Shown: positions 55,866 through 64,000 of the stretch, in pieces | Layout of the letters: each line of letters opens with the position of its first letter | Numbering within the stretch: position 1 is the stretch's first letter | Source of the DNA: Vibrio furnissii CIP 102972 | GTDB lineage: Bacteria > Pseudomonadota > Gammaproteobacteria > Enterobacterales > Vibrionaceae | Assembly (NCBI RefSeq): GCF_000176175.1 | Contig: NZ_ACZP01000017.1 | Span: 1-64,000, forward strand | Length of the DNA stretch: 64,000 bases | Direction: 5' to 3' | Translations under genes and position numbers: made by a program | The notes under the pieces: model-generated | Database searches by the model: none | What the model was told of the DNA's origin: nothing | What the model saw: the letters and a program-made list of their open reading frames with translations, nothing else

Positions 55866-55967
55866 GCGCCAAAGCGCGACGGTTGTTCCATCTCGCTGCT
55901 ATTTCCCTTTTTCTTTATTTTTCAACGCTTATGCTACTCCTACTCGGTTGAGAACAAGGAGAGCACC

Positions 55968-56327
55968 ATGCGTCTGGAATCCATTCATCAGGATGTCATT
56001 TCGTTTGAGCGTTTTATCGGGCGCTGTATCCGTTACGCGCTGATTGCGCTGGGTGTGTTGCTGCTGGGCCTGTTACCGGGCGTGCTCGGTTTTCTGCTGC
56101 TGGCGGAACTCACCGCTGTGCAGGCGTGGCTCAATGCGCTGTCGATGGTCAGCGGGCTGGCGCTGCCGTATCCGGTGGCGGATTTTCATCAGTCGGCGTC
56201 GCTGCATCTGTTTCTCGCGTTTTATAGCCTGTTCATCGAAACCGTCTTCTTCGTTGCGCTCGCCACGCTGTTTGCGCCGATCATTCATCGCGTGTTTCAT
56301 CGCATGCATTGCGCTGAAGAGGCCTAG
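55968..56327 (+). CDS. Small inner-membrane protein of unknown function
   Basis: A 119-residue protein with two strong membrane stretches (ALIALGVLLLGLLPGVLGFL near 23-42 and FLAFYSLFIETVFFVALATL near 80-99). The N- and C-terminal tails are basic or polar. ACAAGGAGAGC precedes the ATG, so translation is likely. I recognise no family. It lies 102 bases after the DUF3630-type gene and ends at a terminator. Confidence 0.75.
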   Translation: MRLESIHQDVISFERFIGRCIRYALIALGVLLLGLLPGVLGFLLLAELTAVQAWLNALSMVSGLALPYPVADFHQSASLHLFLAFYSLFIETVFFVALATLFAPIIHRVFHRMHCAEEA

Positions 56328-56336
56328 CGGCCGCAT

Positions 56337-56366
56337 ATAAAAAAAGCCCCAAACGGGGCTTTTTTG
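56337..56366. terminator. Bidirectional terminator
   Basis: The stem AAAAAAGCCCC-AAA-CGGGGCTTTTTT between the small membrane protein gene and the convergent ABC exporter gene. Confidence 0.92.
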
Positions 56367-56378
56367 TTGTGAAACGTT

Positions 56379-58208
56379 TTAAACTTCGCCGATAAAACCG
56401 CCGGTCTGGTGCGCCCACAACTGCGCGTACACGCCGTTTTGTGCCAGCAGCTCTTGGTGGGAGCCTTGTTCGACGATGTGGCCTTGGTCCATGACAATCA
56501 AACGGTCCATGGCAGCAATCGTCGATAGACGGTGCGCAATCGCAATCACGGTTTTGTTTTCCATCAGCTTGTCCAAATTCTCCTGAATCGCCGCTTCCAC
56601 TTCTGAGTCGAGCGCCGAGGTGGCTTCATCCATGATGAGGATCGGCGCGTCTTTGAGCAGCACGCGTGCGATGGCGATGCGCTGGCGCTGACCGCCGGAG
56701 AGTTTCACCCCGCGTTCGCCCACTTGCACGTCGTAGCCCGAGTGGCCGTTTTCATCTTTCAGCAATTCAATGAAATCATGCGCTTCCGCTTGGCGACTGG
56801 CGTGCATCAGCTCTGCTTCGCTGGCATGCGGGTTGCCGTAGAGAATGTTTTCACGAATCGAGCGATGCAGCAGTGAGGTGTCTTGGGTGATCATGCCGAT
56901 TTGCTGGCGCAGCGATTCTTGCGTGACCTGCGCGATGTCCTGACCGTCGATCTCAATGCGGCCCGTATTCAAATCGTAAAACCGCAGCAGCAGGTTGACC
57001 AGCGTCGATTTGCCCGCGCCGGAGCGGCCGACAATACCGACTTTCTCGCCCGGTTTGAGGTGCAGATCGAGTCCGTCAAACACCACTTTTTGTTCGTTGT
57101 ATTGAAAACCAACCTGATGGAAGCGAATGTCGCCTTGGGTCACGGCCAGCGGTTTGGCTTGCGGCGCGTCTTCAATTTCAATGTCGTTGGCGATGGTGTT
57201 GATGCTGTCGATGACCATGCCGATGCTTTCAAACATGCCGCGGATTTCCCACATGATCCATTTCGACATGCCTTGCAGGCGCAGCGCAATGCTGATACCA
57301 ATCGCGATCACACCGACGGTCACGCTTTCCGCCAACCACAAGTGAATCGACAGCGCGGCCATCGAAAACAGCAGCAGGTAGTTAATCAAATCGACGCTGT
57401 AGAGCAGGCTGGTGAGGGTGCGCATCTGCTGATACACCGTCGCCAGATAGTTTTTCATCCCTTTTTGCACGTATTGGGTTTCGCGCTGCGAATGCGAAAA
57501 CAGCTTCACGGTGGTGATGTTGGTGTAGGTATCGACAATGCCGCCAGTCATAGACGATTGCGCGTCTGCCTGCGCGGTGGAGATGCGTTTTAGGCGCGGA
57601 ATGAAGAACACCTGAATCAGCACATACAAACACAGCCACGCCAGAATCGGCAGCACCAACACGTCGTCGGCACTGGCAATCATCACCAGCATCGAGACGA
57701 AATAGACCGCGATGTAGACCGACAGATCGACCAGTTTCATTACCACTTCGCGCACCGAATGGGCGCTTTGCATCACTTTGGTGGCGACGCGTCCGGCAAA
57801 ATCACGCTGAAAAAATCCAACGCTCTGTTTGAGCAGGTAACGGTGCACCAGCCAGCGAATCGACATCGGGTAGTTGCCGAGAATGGCCTGATGCAGCAAG
57901 TTGGAGTGGATAAACGCCAGCACTGGCATCACCACCAACACCAGCAGCGCCATTGACAGCAGCGCGCTGCCATTTTCCGCCCAGAAGTTGGCGCGCGAGC
58001 TGTTGCTCAGCATGTCGACCAATTCCCCCATGTAGCGCACCAGCGTGACTTCGGCGATCGCCACACAAGCGCTGAGCAGCGACATCAACAGCAGCGGTTT
58101 TTCAAACCCGCGCGTGTAGTAGCGGCAGAAGCCAAACAGGGTTTTAGGGGGTTGTTGCGGCTCGTGATCCGGAAACGCGTTGGTGAGATTTTCAAACCAA
58201 TGAAACAT
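56379..58208 (-). CDS. ABC exporter, fused membrane and ATPase domains
   Basis: A 609-residue half-transporter that works as a dimer. Six membrane helices lie in about residues 35-320. The ATPase domain has Walker A GRSGAGKSTLVNLL (near 393-406), signature LSGGQRQR and Walker B ILIMDEATSALD. The homologue at this position in V. cholerae was annotated as a haemolysin-secretion-type ATPase, but there is no adaptor or toxin gene here, and the type is closer to lipid or siderophore exporters. It is divergent from fhuA over 142 bases that contain a Fur-type site, so iron control is possible. Confidence 0.87.
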   Translation of the reverse strand: MFHWFENLTNAFPDHEPQQPPKTLFGFCRYYTRGFEKPLLLMSLLSACVAIAEVTLVRYMGELVDMLSNSSRANFWAENGSALLSMALLVLVVMPVLAFIHSNLLHQAILGNYPMSIRWLVHRYLLKQSVGFFQRDFAGRVATKVMQSAHSVREVVMKLVDLSVYIAVYFVSMLVMIASADDVLVLPILAWLCLYVLIQVFFIPRLKRISTAQADAQSSMTGGIVDTYTNITTVKLFSHSQRETQYVQKGMKNYLATVYQQMRTLTSLLYSVDLINYLLLFSMAALSIHLWLAESVTVGVIAIGISIALRLQGMSKWIMWEIRGMFESIGMVIDSINTIANDIEIEDAPQAKPLAVTQGDIRFHQVGFQYNEQKVVFDGLDLHLKPGEKVGIVGRSGAGKSTLVNLLLRFYDLNTGRIEIDGQDIAQVTQESLRQQIGMITQDTSLLHRSIRENILYGNPHASEAELMHASRQAEAHDFIELLKDENGHSGYDVQVGERGVKLSGGQRQRIAIARVLLKDAPILIMDEATSALDSEVEAAIQENLDKLMENKTVIAIAHRLSTIAAMDRLIVMDQGHIVEQGSHQELLAQNGVYAQLWAHQTGGFIGEV

Positions 58209-58299
58209 GAAAGAATTGACCTGGGTTAATGAAATTGAGATTGGTTCCTATTTATACTTTTAATTGTGAGAATTGTAAGTAAAATGGCCGGCTAATAGT

Positions 58300-58320
58300 A
58301 ATGATAACTAAAATGATTCT
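58300..58320. promoter_or_regulatory. Putative Fur box upstream of fhuA
   Basis: AATGATAACTAAAATGATTCT has the ATGATAA and TGATTCT half-sites of Fur boxes, with several bases off the consensus. It lies 30 bases before the fhuA start, in the shared region with the ABC exporter gene. A second AT-rich half-site match occurs near 58262-58275. Confidence 0.65.
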
Positions 58321-58350
58321 CAAATATTTAAAGCAGAGGTAATTCCAATC

Positions 58351-60459
58351 ATGGTTGATGTACTACCAAATCGACTGGCGCAGTCGATTCGCAACGCACT
58401 GCGTTTTAGCCTAGTGCCCTTGTCACTGTGCATGGCACACAGCGCACTGGCTGCCGACGAGCAACAGGCGTCCAACGAGGTTGAAACCATCGTGGTGACC
58501 GCATCGGCCTCTGCGTTGAAAGTGGATACGCCTCTGCAAGAAGCACCGGTGTCCTTGTCGGTCATTACTCACGATGACATTGCTGCGCGTGCGCCTGCGA
58601 AATTGGATGAAGCACTGCGCTATACCTCGGGCGTGATGTCGCAACCGTACGGCTCAGACAACGATACCGATTGGCTGAAAGTGCGCGGTTTTGATGCTGC
58701 AACGTACCTCGATGGCAGCCGTTTATTCAAAGATGGTTACTACACTTGGTTGGTTGAACCGTATGCTTTAGAACGCATTGAAGTGCTGAAAGGCCCTGCG
58801 TCAATTTTGTACGGTGAAGCCCCTCCGGGTGGGGTTGTGAATGCGGTCCAGAAGAAACCCACGGATGTGCCTCAGGGTGAAATCGGCCTGCAAATCGGCA
58901 ACGACAATCTGCGCACGCTGTCTTTGGACGTTTCTGATTACGCGAACGATGATGGCTCAGTGCGTTATCGTTTAGTGGGGTTGATGAAAGAGAACGATGG
59001 TGAACTCAACGGCACGGAAAACAGCCGTTTCTTCCTCGCGCCAAGTTTGACCATCGACGTTTCTGATCGCACCCGTTTGACATTACTGACGAGCTATCTG
59101 GAAGATAGTGGTATTCCAACCAACCCATTCTTTCCTGCGGCGGGAACGTTGATTGGCTCAGATTTTGGTTCAATTGATCCTTCGACCAACTTAGGTCAGC
59201 CAGACTACGACAAGTACGAACGCAAGCAAATTTCTGCCGGTTACATTCTTGAGCATGACGTGAATGAGGCCTTGTCTGTCTCGCAGACGTTTAATTACGG
59301 TTACAACGAACTCTATTTGCGTAGCAGCTACGTGTTTCCGAACTCAGATCCGTCAACAGATTCTCTGACGCAGGGGTTGGTATTCCGGGACGGTAAAACG
59401 GAAAGTTTTAGTTTGGATAACAAGGCGGTTGCGAATTGGGCTTCGGCACGTGTTGAACATACTGCATTGGTGGGTGTGGAATTCCAGCATCACAAAATGG
59501 ATGGTGTTGAAGCGGATGAGTTTGGGTTTGGTTCGATCAATCCGTTTAACCCAGTCTACGGGAACTATACTGCGCTCGATGAATCGGCGGCTGCGGATCG
59601 CGAAATTTCCAAAATGCAGTCCAGTTTGTATGCGCAATATCAGTTGAAGTTGGATCAGCAATGGGTTGGCGTTTTAGGCGGCCGCTTTGATGTGGTGTCG
59701 ACGGACAACAAAAGCCTAGCAAAATCGCAAGATCTCAGCCGCAATGATTCAGAGTTTTCTCTCAATGCTGGCTTGATGTACTTGGCGCAAAATGGGCTAT
59801 CACCGTACGTCAGTTATTCTCAGTCGTTTGATGTCTTAACCACCATCGACCCAACCACGGGTAAGTTGTACAAACCGTTAGACGGCGAACAGACGGAAGT
59901 TGGGGTGAAATACGAACCTGATTTTTATAATGGCTTTATCAATTTAGCGCTATTTGATATTACCCAGAAAAACGCTCTGGTCACCAATCCAACGACTTGG
60001 GTGGCAACACAAACGGGTGAAGTCACCTCGAAAGGTTTAGAACTGGAAACGGTTGGCTACCTTACGGACAGCTTGAAACTGACAGCCAGTTATACCTACA
60101 CCAAAGCGAAAACCGATGACACGGGTGGCCAAGGTAAAAAACAAGCGGGCTTAATTCCTAAACACATTGCGTCAGCATGGTTGGATTTTGATGCCAACCG
60201 CGTGGGTTTGAACGGTTGGAAATTCGGTTCTGGCGTTCGTTACATTGGTGAATCAAAAGATAGTCCAGCGTCAAGTAACCTCACTGTGCCCGATGTGACG
60301 TTAATGGACGCGATGGCCTCTTACGATATCAATAAAAACTGGCAAGCCCAGTTGAACGTGAATAACGTGTTTGATAAAGAGTATGTTTCTGCGTGTGATT
60401 ATTACTGCTACTTTGGCCAATCGCGCACGGTTGTCCTGAGTGCAAACTATCGCTGGTAA
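58351..60459 (+). CDS. fhuA: TonB-dependent siderophore receptor (FhuA-like)
   Basis: A 702-residue outer-membrane receptor. The signal peptide is cut after ALA near residue 34, the TonB box is ETIVVTA (near 45-51), and the plug domain holds LKVRGFDAATYLDGSRLF and VLKGPASILYGEAPPGGVVN. The 22-strand barrel ends in the aromatic terminus VLSANYRW needed for assembly. The plug pattern is that of the ferrichrome/hydroxamate group. It is followed by fhuC, fhuD and fhuB, as in V. cholerae. The start at 58351 has AGAGGT at a slightly long distance. Confidence 0.9.
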   Translation: MVDVLPNRLAQSIRNALRFSLVPLSLCMAHSALAADEQQASNEVETIVVTASASALKVDTPLQEAPVSLSVITHDDIAARAPAKLDEALRYTSGVMSQPYGSDNDTDWLKVRGFDAATYLDGSRLFKDGYYTWLVEPYALERIEVLKGPASILYGEAPPGGVVNAVQKKPTDVPQGEIGLQIGNDNLRTLSLDVSDYANDDGSVRYRLVGLMKENDGELNGTENSRFFLAPSLTIDVSDRTRLTLLTSYLEDSGIPTNPFFPAAGTLIGSDFGSIDPSTNLGQPDYDKYERKQISAGYILEHDVNEALSVSQTFNYGYNELYLRSSYVFPNSDPSTDSLTQGLVFRDGKTESFSLDNKAVANWASARVEHTALVGVEFQHHKMDGVEADEFGFGSINPFNPVYGNYTALDESAAADREISKMQSSLYAQYQLKLDQQWVGVLGGRFDVVSTDNKSLAKSQDLSRNDSEFSLNAGLMYLAQNGLSPYVSYSQSFDVLTTIDPTTGKLYKPLDGEQTEVGVKYEPDFYNGFINLALFDITQKNALVTNPTTWVATQTGEVTSKGLELETVGYLTDSLKLTASYTYTKAKTDDTGGQGKKQAGLIPKHIASAWLDFDANRVGLNGWKFGSGVRYIGESKDSPASSNLTVPDVTLMDAMASYDINKNWQAQLNVNNVFDKEYVSACDYYCYFGQSRTVVLSANYRW

Positions 60460-60469
60460 GCTCAATCAC

Positions 60470-60530
60470 ACACTCACACCCATCGTGGTGTGAGTGTTCG
60501 TTTTACACATTCCCGCGCTCTGCGGGATTT
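60470..60530 (+). terminator. Two hairpins between fhuA and fhuC (partial terminator or attenuator)
   Basis: An 11-bp perfect stem (ACACTCACACC, GGTGTGAGTGT) followed by TCGTTTT, then a second stem CCCGC-GCTCT-GCGGG followed by ATTTGTCGTTTTTG. They would reduce read-through from the abundant receptor message into the transport genes, or fhuCDB may have its own promoter. Confidence 0.7.
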
Positions 60531-60566
60531 GTCGTTTTTGTGGATCCCGAATAATGAGGGGGAGAG

Positions 60567-61352
60567 ATGTATCATTTAGCTGATATTCAAATGATTCGAG
60601 GCGGTCGAACGATTCTGGCCATCGATGAGCTGAATATTCCCACCAACGAGCTGACGGTGGTGCTGGGCCACAATGGTTCCGGGAAGTCGACCTTGGTCAG
60701 TTTGTTATCCGGCCAGCAAGCGCCGGATACTGGGTCGGTGTTGCTGAATGATGCACCGCTGGCGTCGCTCAGCAGCAAGTCTCTGGCCAAAGCGGTGGCG
60801 TTCTTGCCACAAAAACTGCCAGCCAGTGCTGGTTTAACGGTGCGCGAATTGGTGCGTCTAGGCCGTTTCCCTTGGCGCGGCGCGCTGGGATTTTGGCGCC
60901 AACAAGATGCCGAGATTATTCATGCGGCGATGGAGAAAACCGGTGTCAGCGCGTTCGCGGAGACGTTTGTGGATGAGCTGTCGGGCGGCGAACGCCAACG
61001 GGCGTGGGTGGCGATGCTGCTGGCACAAGAATCCCCGATGTTGATTTTGGATGAACCGACCTCGGCACTCGATGTGCAGCATCAATACCAATTGATGGCG
61101 CTACTAGCAGAACTCAATCAACAGCAGGGCTGTGGCATCATCGTGATTTTACATGATCTCAACCTCGCGCTACGTTACGCCACCCACATCGTGGCGCTCA
61201 AGCAAGGGCGCATTGCTTTTGACGGCCCGGCATCTGCGCTGGCCGATGAGCAGCGCCTGTCTGATTTGTACCAAACGCCGATTACGCTGATCGATCACCC
61301 GCACGCGGTAGGCGATGCCTCGACTCATAAGGTTGCGATTGTATGTGCTTGA
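60567..61352 (+). CDS. fhuC: Ferric hydroxamate ABC transporter, ATPase
   Basis: A 261-residue FecCD-type ABC ATPase: Walker A GHNGSGKSTLVSLL (near 34-47), signature ELSGGERQRAWV, Walker B MLILDEPTSALD and the switch histidine in VILHDLNLALRYA. It drives import of iron-loaded siderophore through FhuB. AGGGGGAGAG lies before its ATG. The end overlaps fhuD by 10 bases. Confidence 0.93.
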   Translation: MYHLADIQMIRGGRTILAIDELNIPTNELTVVLGHNGSGKSTLVSLLSGQQAPDTGSVLLNDAPLASLSSKSLAKAVAFLPQKLPASAGLTVRELVRLGRFPWRGALGFWRQQDAEIIHAAMEKTGVSAFAETFVDELSGGERQRAWVAMLLAQESPMLILDEPTSALDVQHQYQLMALLAELNQQQGCGIIVILHDLNLALRYATHIVALKQGRIAFDGPASALADEQRLSDLYQTPITLIDHPHAVGDASTHKVAIVCA

Positions 61353-62272
61353 AAATTAACCTGAAAAAAACACTGATGCTGCTGGGCCTGTTGGTGAGCA
61401 GTGTGTCGTCGGCGCTGGCCGCAATTTCGGTCACCGATTCATTGGGCCAGCACACACTGGCGGCCGTGCCGCAGCGCGCCGCGGTGCTGGATTGGGATTT
61501 GATGGAGCAGGTGATTGAACTGGGCGTTGCACCGGTGGCGGTGACCGATGCGGAGTCGTACCGCGATTGGGTGGTGAAGCCTGCGATTCCAGCGAGTGCG
61601 GAAAACGTCGGCACCCGCGGGGAGCCGAATTTGGAACGAATTGCGGCTTTGCAACCGGACATCATTTTGATCACGGGTTCGCAGCGCGATCTCAAACCGC
61701 GCTTAGAGCAGATCGCACCGGTGCTGCTTTATACCAACTTCAGTGCACGGGATGCGCAAGCGGAAGTGGCGATCGCCCAGTTTCAACAACTGGCTCAAGT
61801 GTTTGGCAAACAAGCGGTTGCGGCGCAAAAACTGGCGTTCATGGAGCGCCGTTTTGCGGAACTCAACGCGCAGTTGAAAGCGCATTTTGGCGCGATGCTG
61901 CCGCCGACCTTGGTGATGCGCTTTGCGGATACCAAATCGACCTTCATCTACACCCAAGATTCGATGGCCTATTACGTGGTGGAAAAACTCGGCCTGACGC
62001 CAGCGATGGTGGAAGCGCCGAAGCAGTGGGGCATTGTGCAAAAGCCGATTACCGATCTGCGCCACATTCGTGACGGCTACGTGCTCTATATCGAGCCGTT
62101 CAGTGATGAGAAAAAACTGAAAAATTCGGTGTTGTGGAAAGCGATGCCGTTTGTGCGTCAGCAACACGTGAATTCGGTGGCGTCGGTTTGGAGCTACGGC
62201 GGCGCGATGTCGCTGATGTACACCGCGGAAGCGATCACCGCCAGCTTGCTTGATATGGCGCCGGCCTCATGA
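61343..62272 (+). CDS. fhuD: Ferric hydroxamate periplasmic binding protein
   Basis: A 309-residue class III (helical-backbone) binding protein. The signal peptide MCLKINLKKTLMLLGLLV is cut near residue 26 (SALA). The FhuD family pattern follows: QRAAVLDWDLMEQVIELGV, the block NVGTRGEPNLERIAALQPDI and the C-terminal WSYGGAMSLMYTAEAIT. It passes ferric hydroxamate from FhuA to FhuB. It overlaps fhuC by 10 bases and fhuB by 4 bases. Confidence 0.92.
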   Translation: MCLKINLKKTLMLLGLLVSSVSSALAAISVTDSLGQHTLAAVPQRAAVLDWDLMEQVIELGVAPVAVTDAESYRDWVVKPAIPASAENVGTRGEPNLERIAALQPDIILITGSQRDLKPRLEQIAPVLLYTNFSARDAQAEVAIAQFQQLAQVFGKQAVAAQKLAFMERRFAELNAQLKAHFGAMLPPTLVMRFADTKSTFIYTQDSMAYYVVEKLGLTPAMVEAPKQWGIVQKPITDLRHIRDGYVLYIEPFSDEKKLKNSVLWKAMPFVRQQHVNSVASVWSYGGAMSLMYTAEAITASLLDMAPAS

Positions 62273-64000
62273 CCGCCAAGCACTTGATGGCGGTGGTGCT
62301 GGTGTTGGCGGCCGCGTCGCTGGCCAGCCTGCAATGGCATCAACCGCTGGCCTTGAGCCATCAATGGCAGTTACTCGGTAGTCCGCAGCTTGCGGAGTCG
62401 TTTGATGAGTTTAACTTTGCTTACGCGCAGTTGCCTCGTTTGGTGATGACGCTGATTGTCGGCGCCATGCTGGGTTTGGTTGGCAGCTTGATGCAGCAAC
62501 TGACACAGAACTCGCTCACCTCACCGCTCACCATGGGGACTTCTTCTGGCGCCTGGTTGGCGCTCATTATCGTCAGTATCTGGTGGCCGGATGCAATCGC
62601 CGATTACAGTGCTATGGCTGCGATGACTGGCGCGTTGGTGGCGTTTGGCCTCATTTTGCTGATCGCGGGGATCGACAACATGACCGGGTTGCCGATGGTG
62701 ATTTCCGGTATGGTGATCAACATTCTGCTGGGGGCGATTGCGGGCGCCATTATTTTGCTGCATCAAGATTACGCACAAAACGTCTTCATGTGGGGTGCGG
62801 GCGATCTGGCGCAAAACGGCTGGGAGATGATTGAATGGCTGGTGCCACGGTTGTCGCCGTTGGTGCTGCTGTTGCTGCTGGCACCGCGCGTGCTGACGCT
62901 GCTGCGGTTGGGGCATCAAGGCGCGCAGGCGCGCGGCTTGTCAGTGATTCCTGCGTTCTTTTTGCTGATGACCCTTGGGATTTGGTTGGTGTCGGCTTCG
63001 ATTACTGTGGTCGGTTTGATTGGTTTTATCGGCCTATTAACGCCCAATATTGTGCGTGCGCTGGGCGCGCGAACCCCCCGCATGGAGCTGCTGGCGAGTT
63101 TGGTGTTTGGCGCGCTGCTGCTGTTGCTGACCGACATGTTGGCGCAAGGGCTCACGGGGTGGCTCGGGCAAGTGGTGCCCAGTGGCGTCACCGCCGCCGC
63201 GATTGGCGCGCCAGCGCTGATTTGGTTTAGCCGCCGTCAGCTCAAAGCGCAAGATGGGATTGCTGTGGCATTGCCCGGTTCACGTCGACGGGTGAGTCGC
63301 GGATTGACGGCGATGGTGACCGGTTTACTGGTGGCGGGTGTGGCACTCTATTTCTGTTATCAACCGGACAGCGCGCACGCTTGGCTGGCATTGCCAAGTG
63401 ATTATCAGTGGTCGCTGCGTTGGCCGCGCGCGTTAACGGCGCTGTGCACCGGTATTGGCCTCGCGCTGGCGGGCACCATTTTGCAGCGCTTGATCTACAA
63501 CCCGCTCGCCAGCCCCGATATTCTCGGTGTGTCGGCTGGGGCGACGTTTGCGCTGGTCTTTTCCAGCCTGTTTCTCGGTCAGTCATTGGTGTCGACGCAA
63601 TGGGGCACCGCGCTGGCTGGGAGCATGGCGGTGCTGGCGGTGCTGATTTTACTTGGCCGCAAGCATCAGTTTGCGCCTTCGAGTGTGATTCTGACCGGGA
63701 TCGCGATGACGGCGCTGTTGCAAGCGTTCGTCCAGTTCTGTTTGGCGAAAGGCAATCAGGACAGCTACAAAATTCTGCAATGGTTGGCTGGTTCGACGTA
63801 CCGCGTGACCGCCGAGCAAGCGATGCTGCTGTTTGGGTTAGTGGTGGTGCTGTTTGTGCTGAGTTTGATGAGCAGCCGCGCGCTAACCCTGATCTCCATC
63901 AGCCGTTCATTTGCGACCGCGCGGGGGCTCAACAGTGGGTGGATGTCGCTCGGTTTGTTGGTGCTGGTTGCGATGCTGTGCGCGGTGGTGACGGCGACGA
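62269..64000 (+). CDS. fhuB: Ferric hydroxamate permease FhuB, partial (cut by window end)
   Basis: The first 577 codons of the FhuB permease; the stop is beyond the window. The start ATG overlaps the fhuD stop as ATGA. FhuB is a fusion of two FecCD-type halves of about 330 residues with some twenty helices. The first half has TSPLTMGTSSGAWLAL and GLIGFIGLLTPNIVRALGAR. The second half begins after residue about 335 and has LIYNPLASPDILGVSAG. The frame stays open to base 64000 without a frameshift. Confidence 0.93.
   Translation, partial: MTAKHLMAVVLVLAAASLASLQWHQPLALSHQWQLLGSPQLAESFDEFNFAYAQLPRLVMTLIVGAMLGLVGSLMQQLTQNSLTSPLTMGTSSGAWLALIIVSIWWPDAIADYSAMAAMTGALVAFGLILLIAGIDNMTGLPMVISGMVINILLGAIAGAIILLHQDYAQNVFMWGAGDLAQNGWEMIEWLVPRLSPLVLLLLLAPRVLTLLRLGHQGAQARGLSVIPAFFLLMTLGIWLVSASITVVGLIGFIGLLTPNIVRALGARTPRMELLASLVFGALLLLLTDMLAQGLTGWLGQVVPSGVTAAAIGAPALIWFSRRQLKAQDGIAVALPGSRRRVSRGLTAMVTGLLVAGVALYFCYQPDSAHAWLALPSDYQWSLRWPRALTALCTGIGLALAGTILQRLIYNPLASPDILGVSAGATFALVFSSLFLGQSLVSTQWGTALAGSMAVLAVLILLGRKHQFAPSSVILTGIAMTALLQAFVQFCLAKGNQDSYKILQWLAGSTYRVTAEQAMLLFGLVVVLFVLSLMSSRALTLISISRSFATARGLNSGWMSLGLLVLVAMLCAVVTAT

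Overview
The window looks like a stretch of chromosome I of a Vibrio (Vibrionaceae, Gammaproteobacteria). The 16S and 23S rRNA sequences read as Vibrio, the rRNA spacer carries tRNA-Glu, tRNA-Lys and tRNA-Val, and the gene order matches my memory of the V. cholerae segment from ilvY/ilvC through vexAB, rep, a peptide ABC transporter, uvrD, ggt and recQ to fhuACDB. I cannot name the species; I saw no prophage, insertion sequence or CRISPR array.

Layout. 1-4240: 3' end of an rRNA operon (16S tail, Glu-Lys-Val tRNAs, 23S, 5S, then tRNA-Ser). 4.3-7.3 kb: ilvY/ilvC divergent pair and ubiK. 7.3-12.2 kb: vexR-vexA-vexB, an RND efflux operon with its own TetR repressor. 12.4-14.9 kb: rep helicase and a cytochrome c5. 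15.1-16.0 kb: a tRNA Arg-His-Pro-His-Pro cluster followed by tandem repeats that each start with a copy of the tRNA-Pro 3' end and a terminator. 16.8-22.3 kb: a peptide ABC transporter. 22.4-25.8 kb: a SPOR-like protein and a large lipoprotein. 26.0-30.9 kb: a tightly coupled four-gene operon with a membrane Ser/Thr kinase, an ECF43-like sigma factor and two exported proteins. 31.1-35.4 kb: a second RND pump with a lipoprotein adaptor. 35.8-43.0 kb: marR-fusC with a perfect palindromic operator, then gorA, rlmJ and prlC. 43.1-45.8 kb: a small repeat lipoprotein and a bufferin-type (DUF2282/DUF692/DUF2063/DoxX) RiPP operon. 46.1-50.7 kb: uvrD, a CsrB-type regulatory RNA with a VarA/UvrY site, and ggt. 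50.8-56.3 kb: LysE exporter, AraC regulator, rarD, recQ and two small genes. 56.4-64.0 kb: an ABC exporter divergent from fhuA, then fhuC, fhuD and the first part of fhuB (cut by the window end).

How the parts work together. Three envelope-defence modules sit close together: two tripartite RND pumps without an outer-membrane gene of their own (both would need TolC), a FUSC exporter under a MarR protein, and a copper-type bufferin operon. The kinase/sigma operon resembles the PknT/EcfP system of V. parahaemolyticus, in which a transmembrane kinase activates the sigma factor by phosphorylating a threonine. Here two exported proteins are translationally coupled to it and a lipoprotein with a similar cadherin-like segment lies just downstream, which makes this the most interesting locus. 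The CsrB-type RNA links the window to the VarS/VarA-CsrA global regulatory circuit, and the fhu genes form a Fur-controlled hydroxamate siderophore uptake system.
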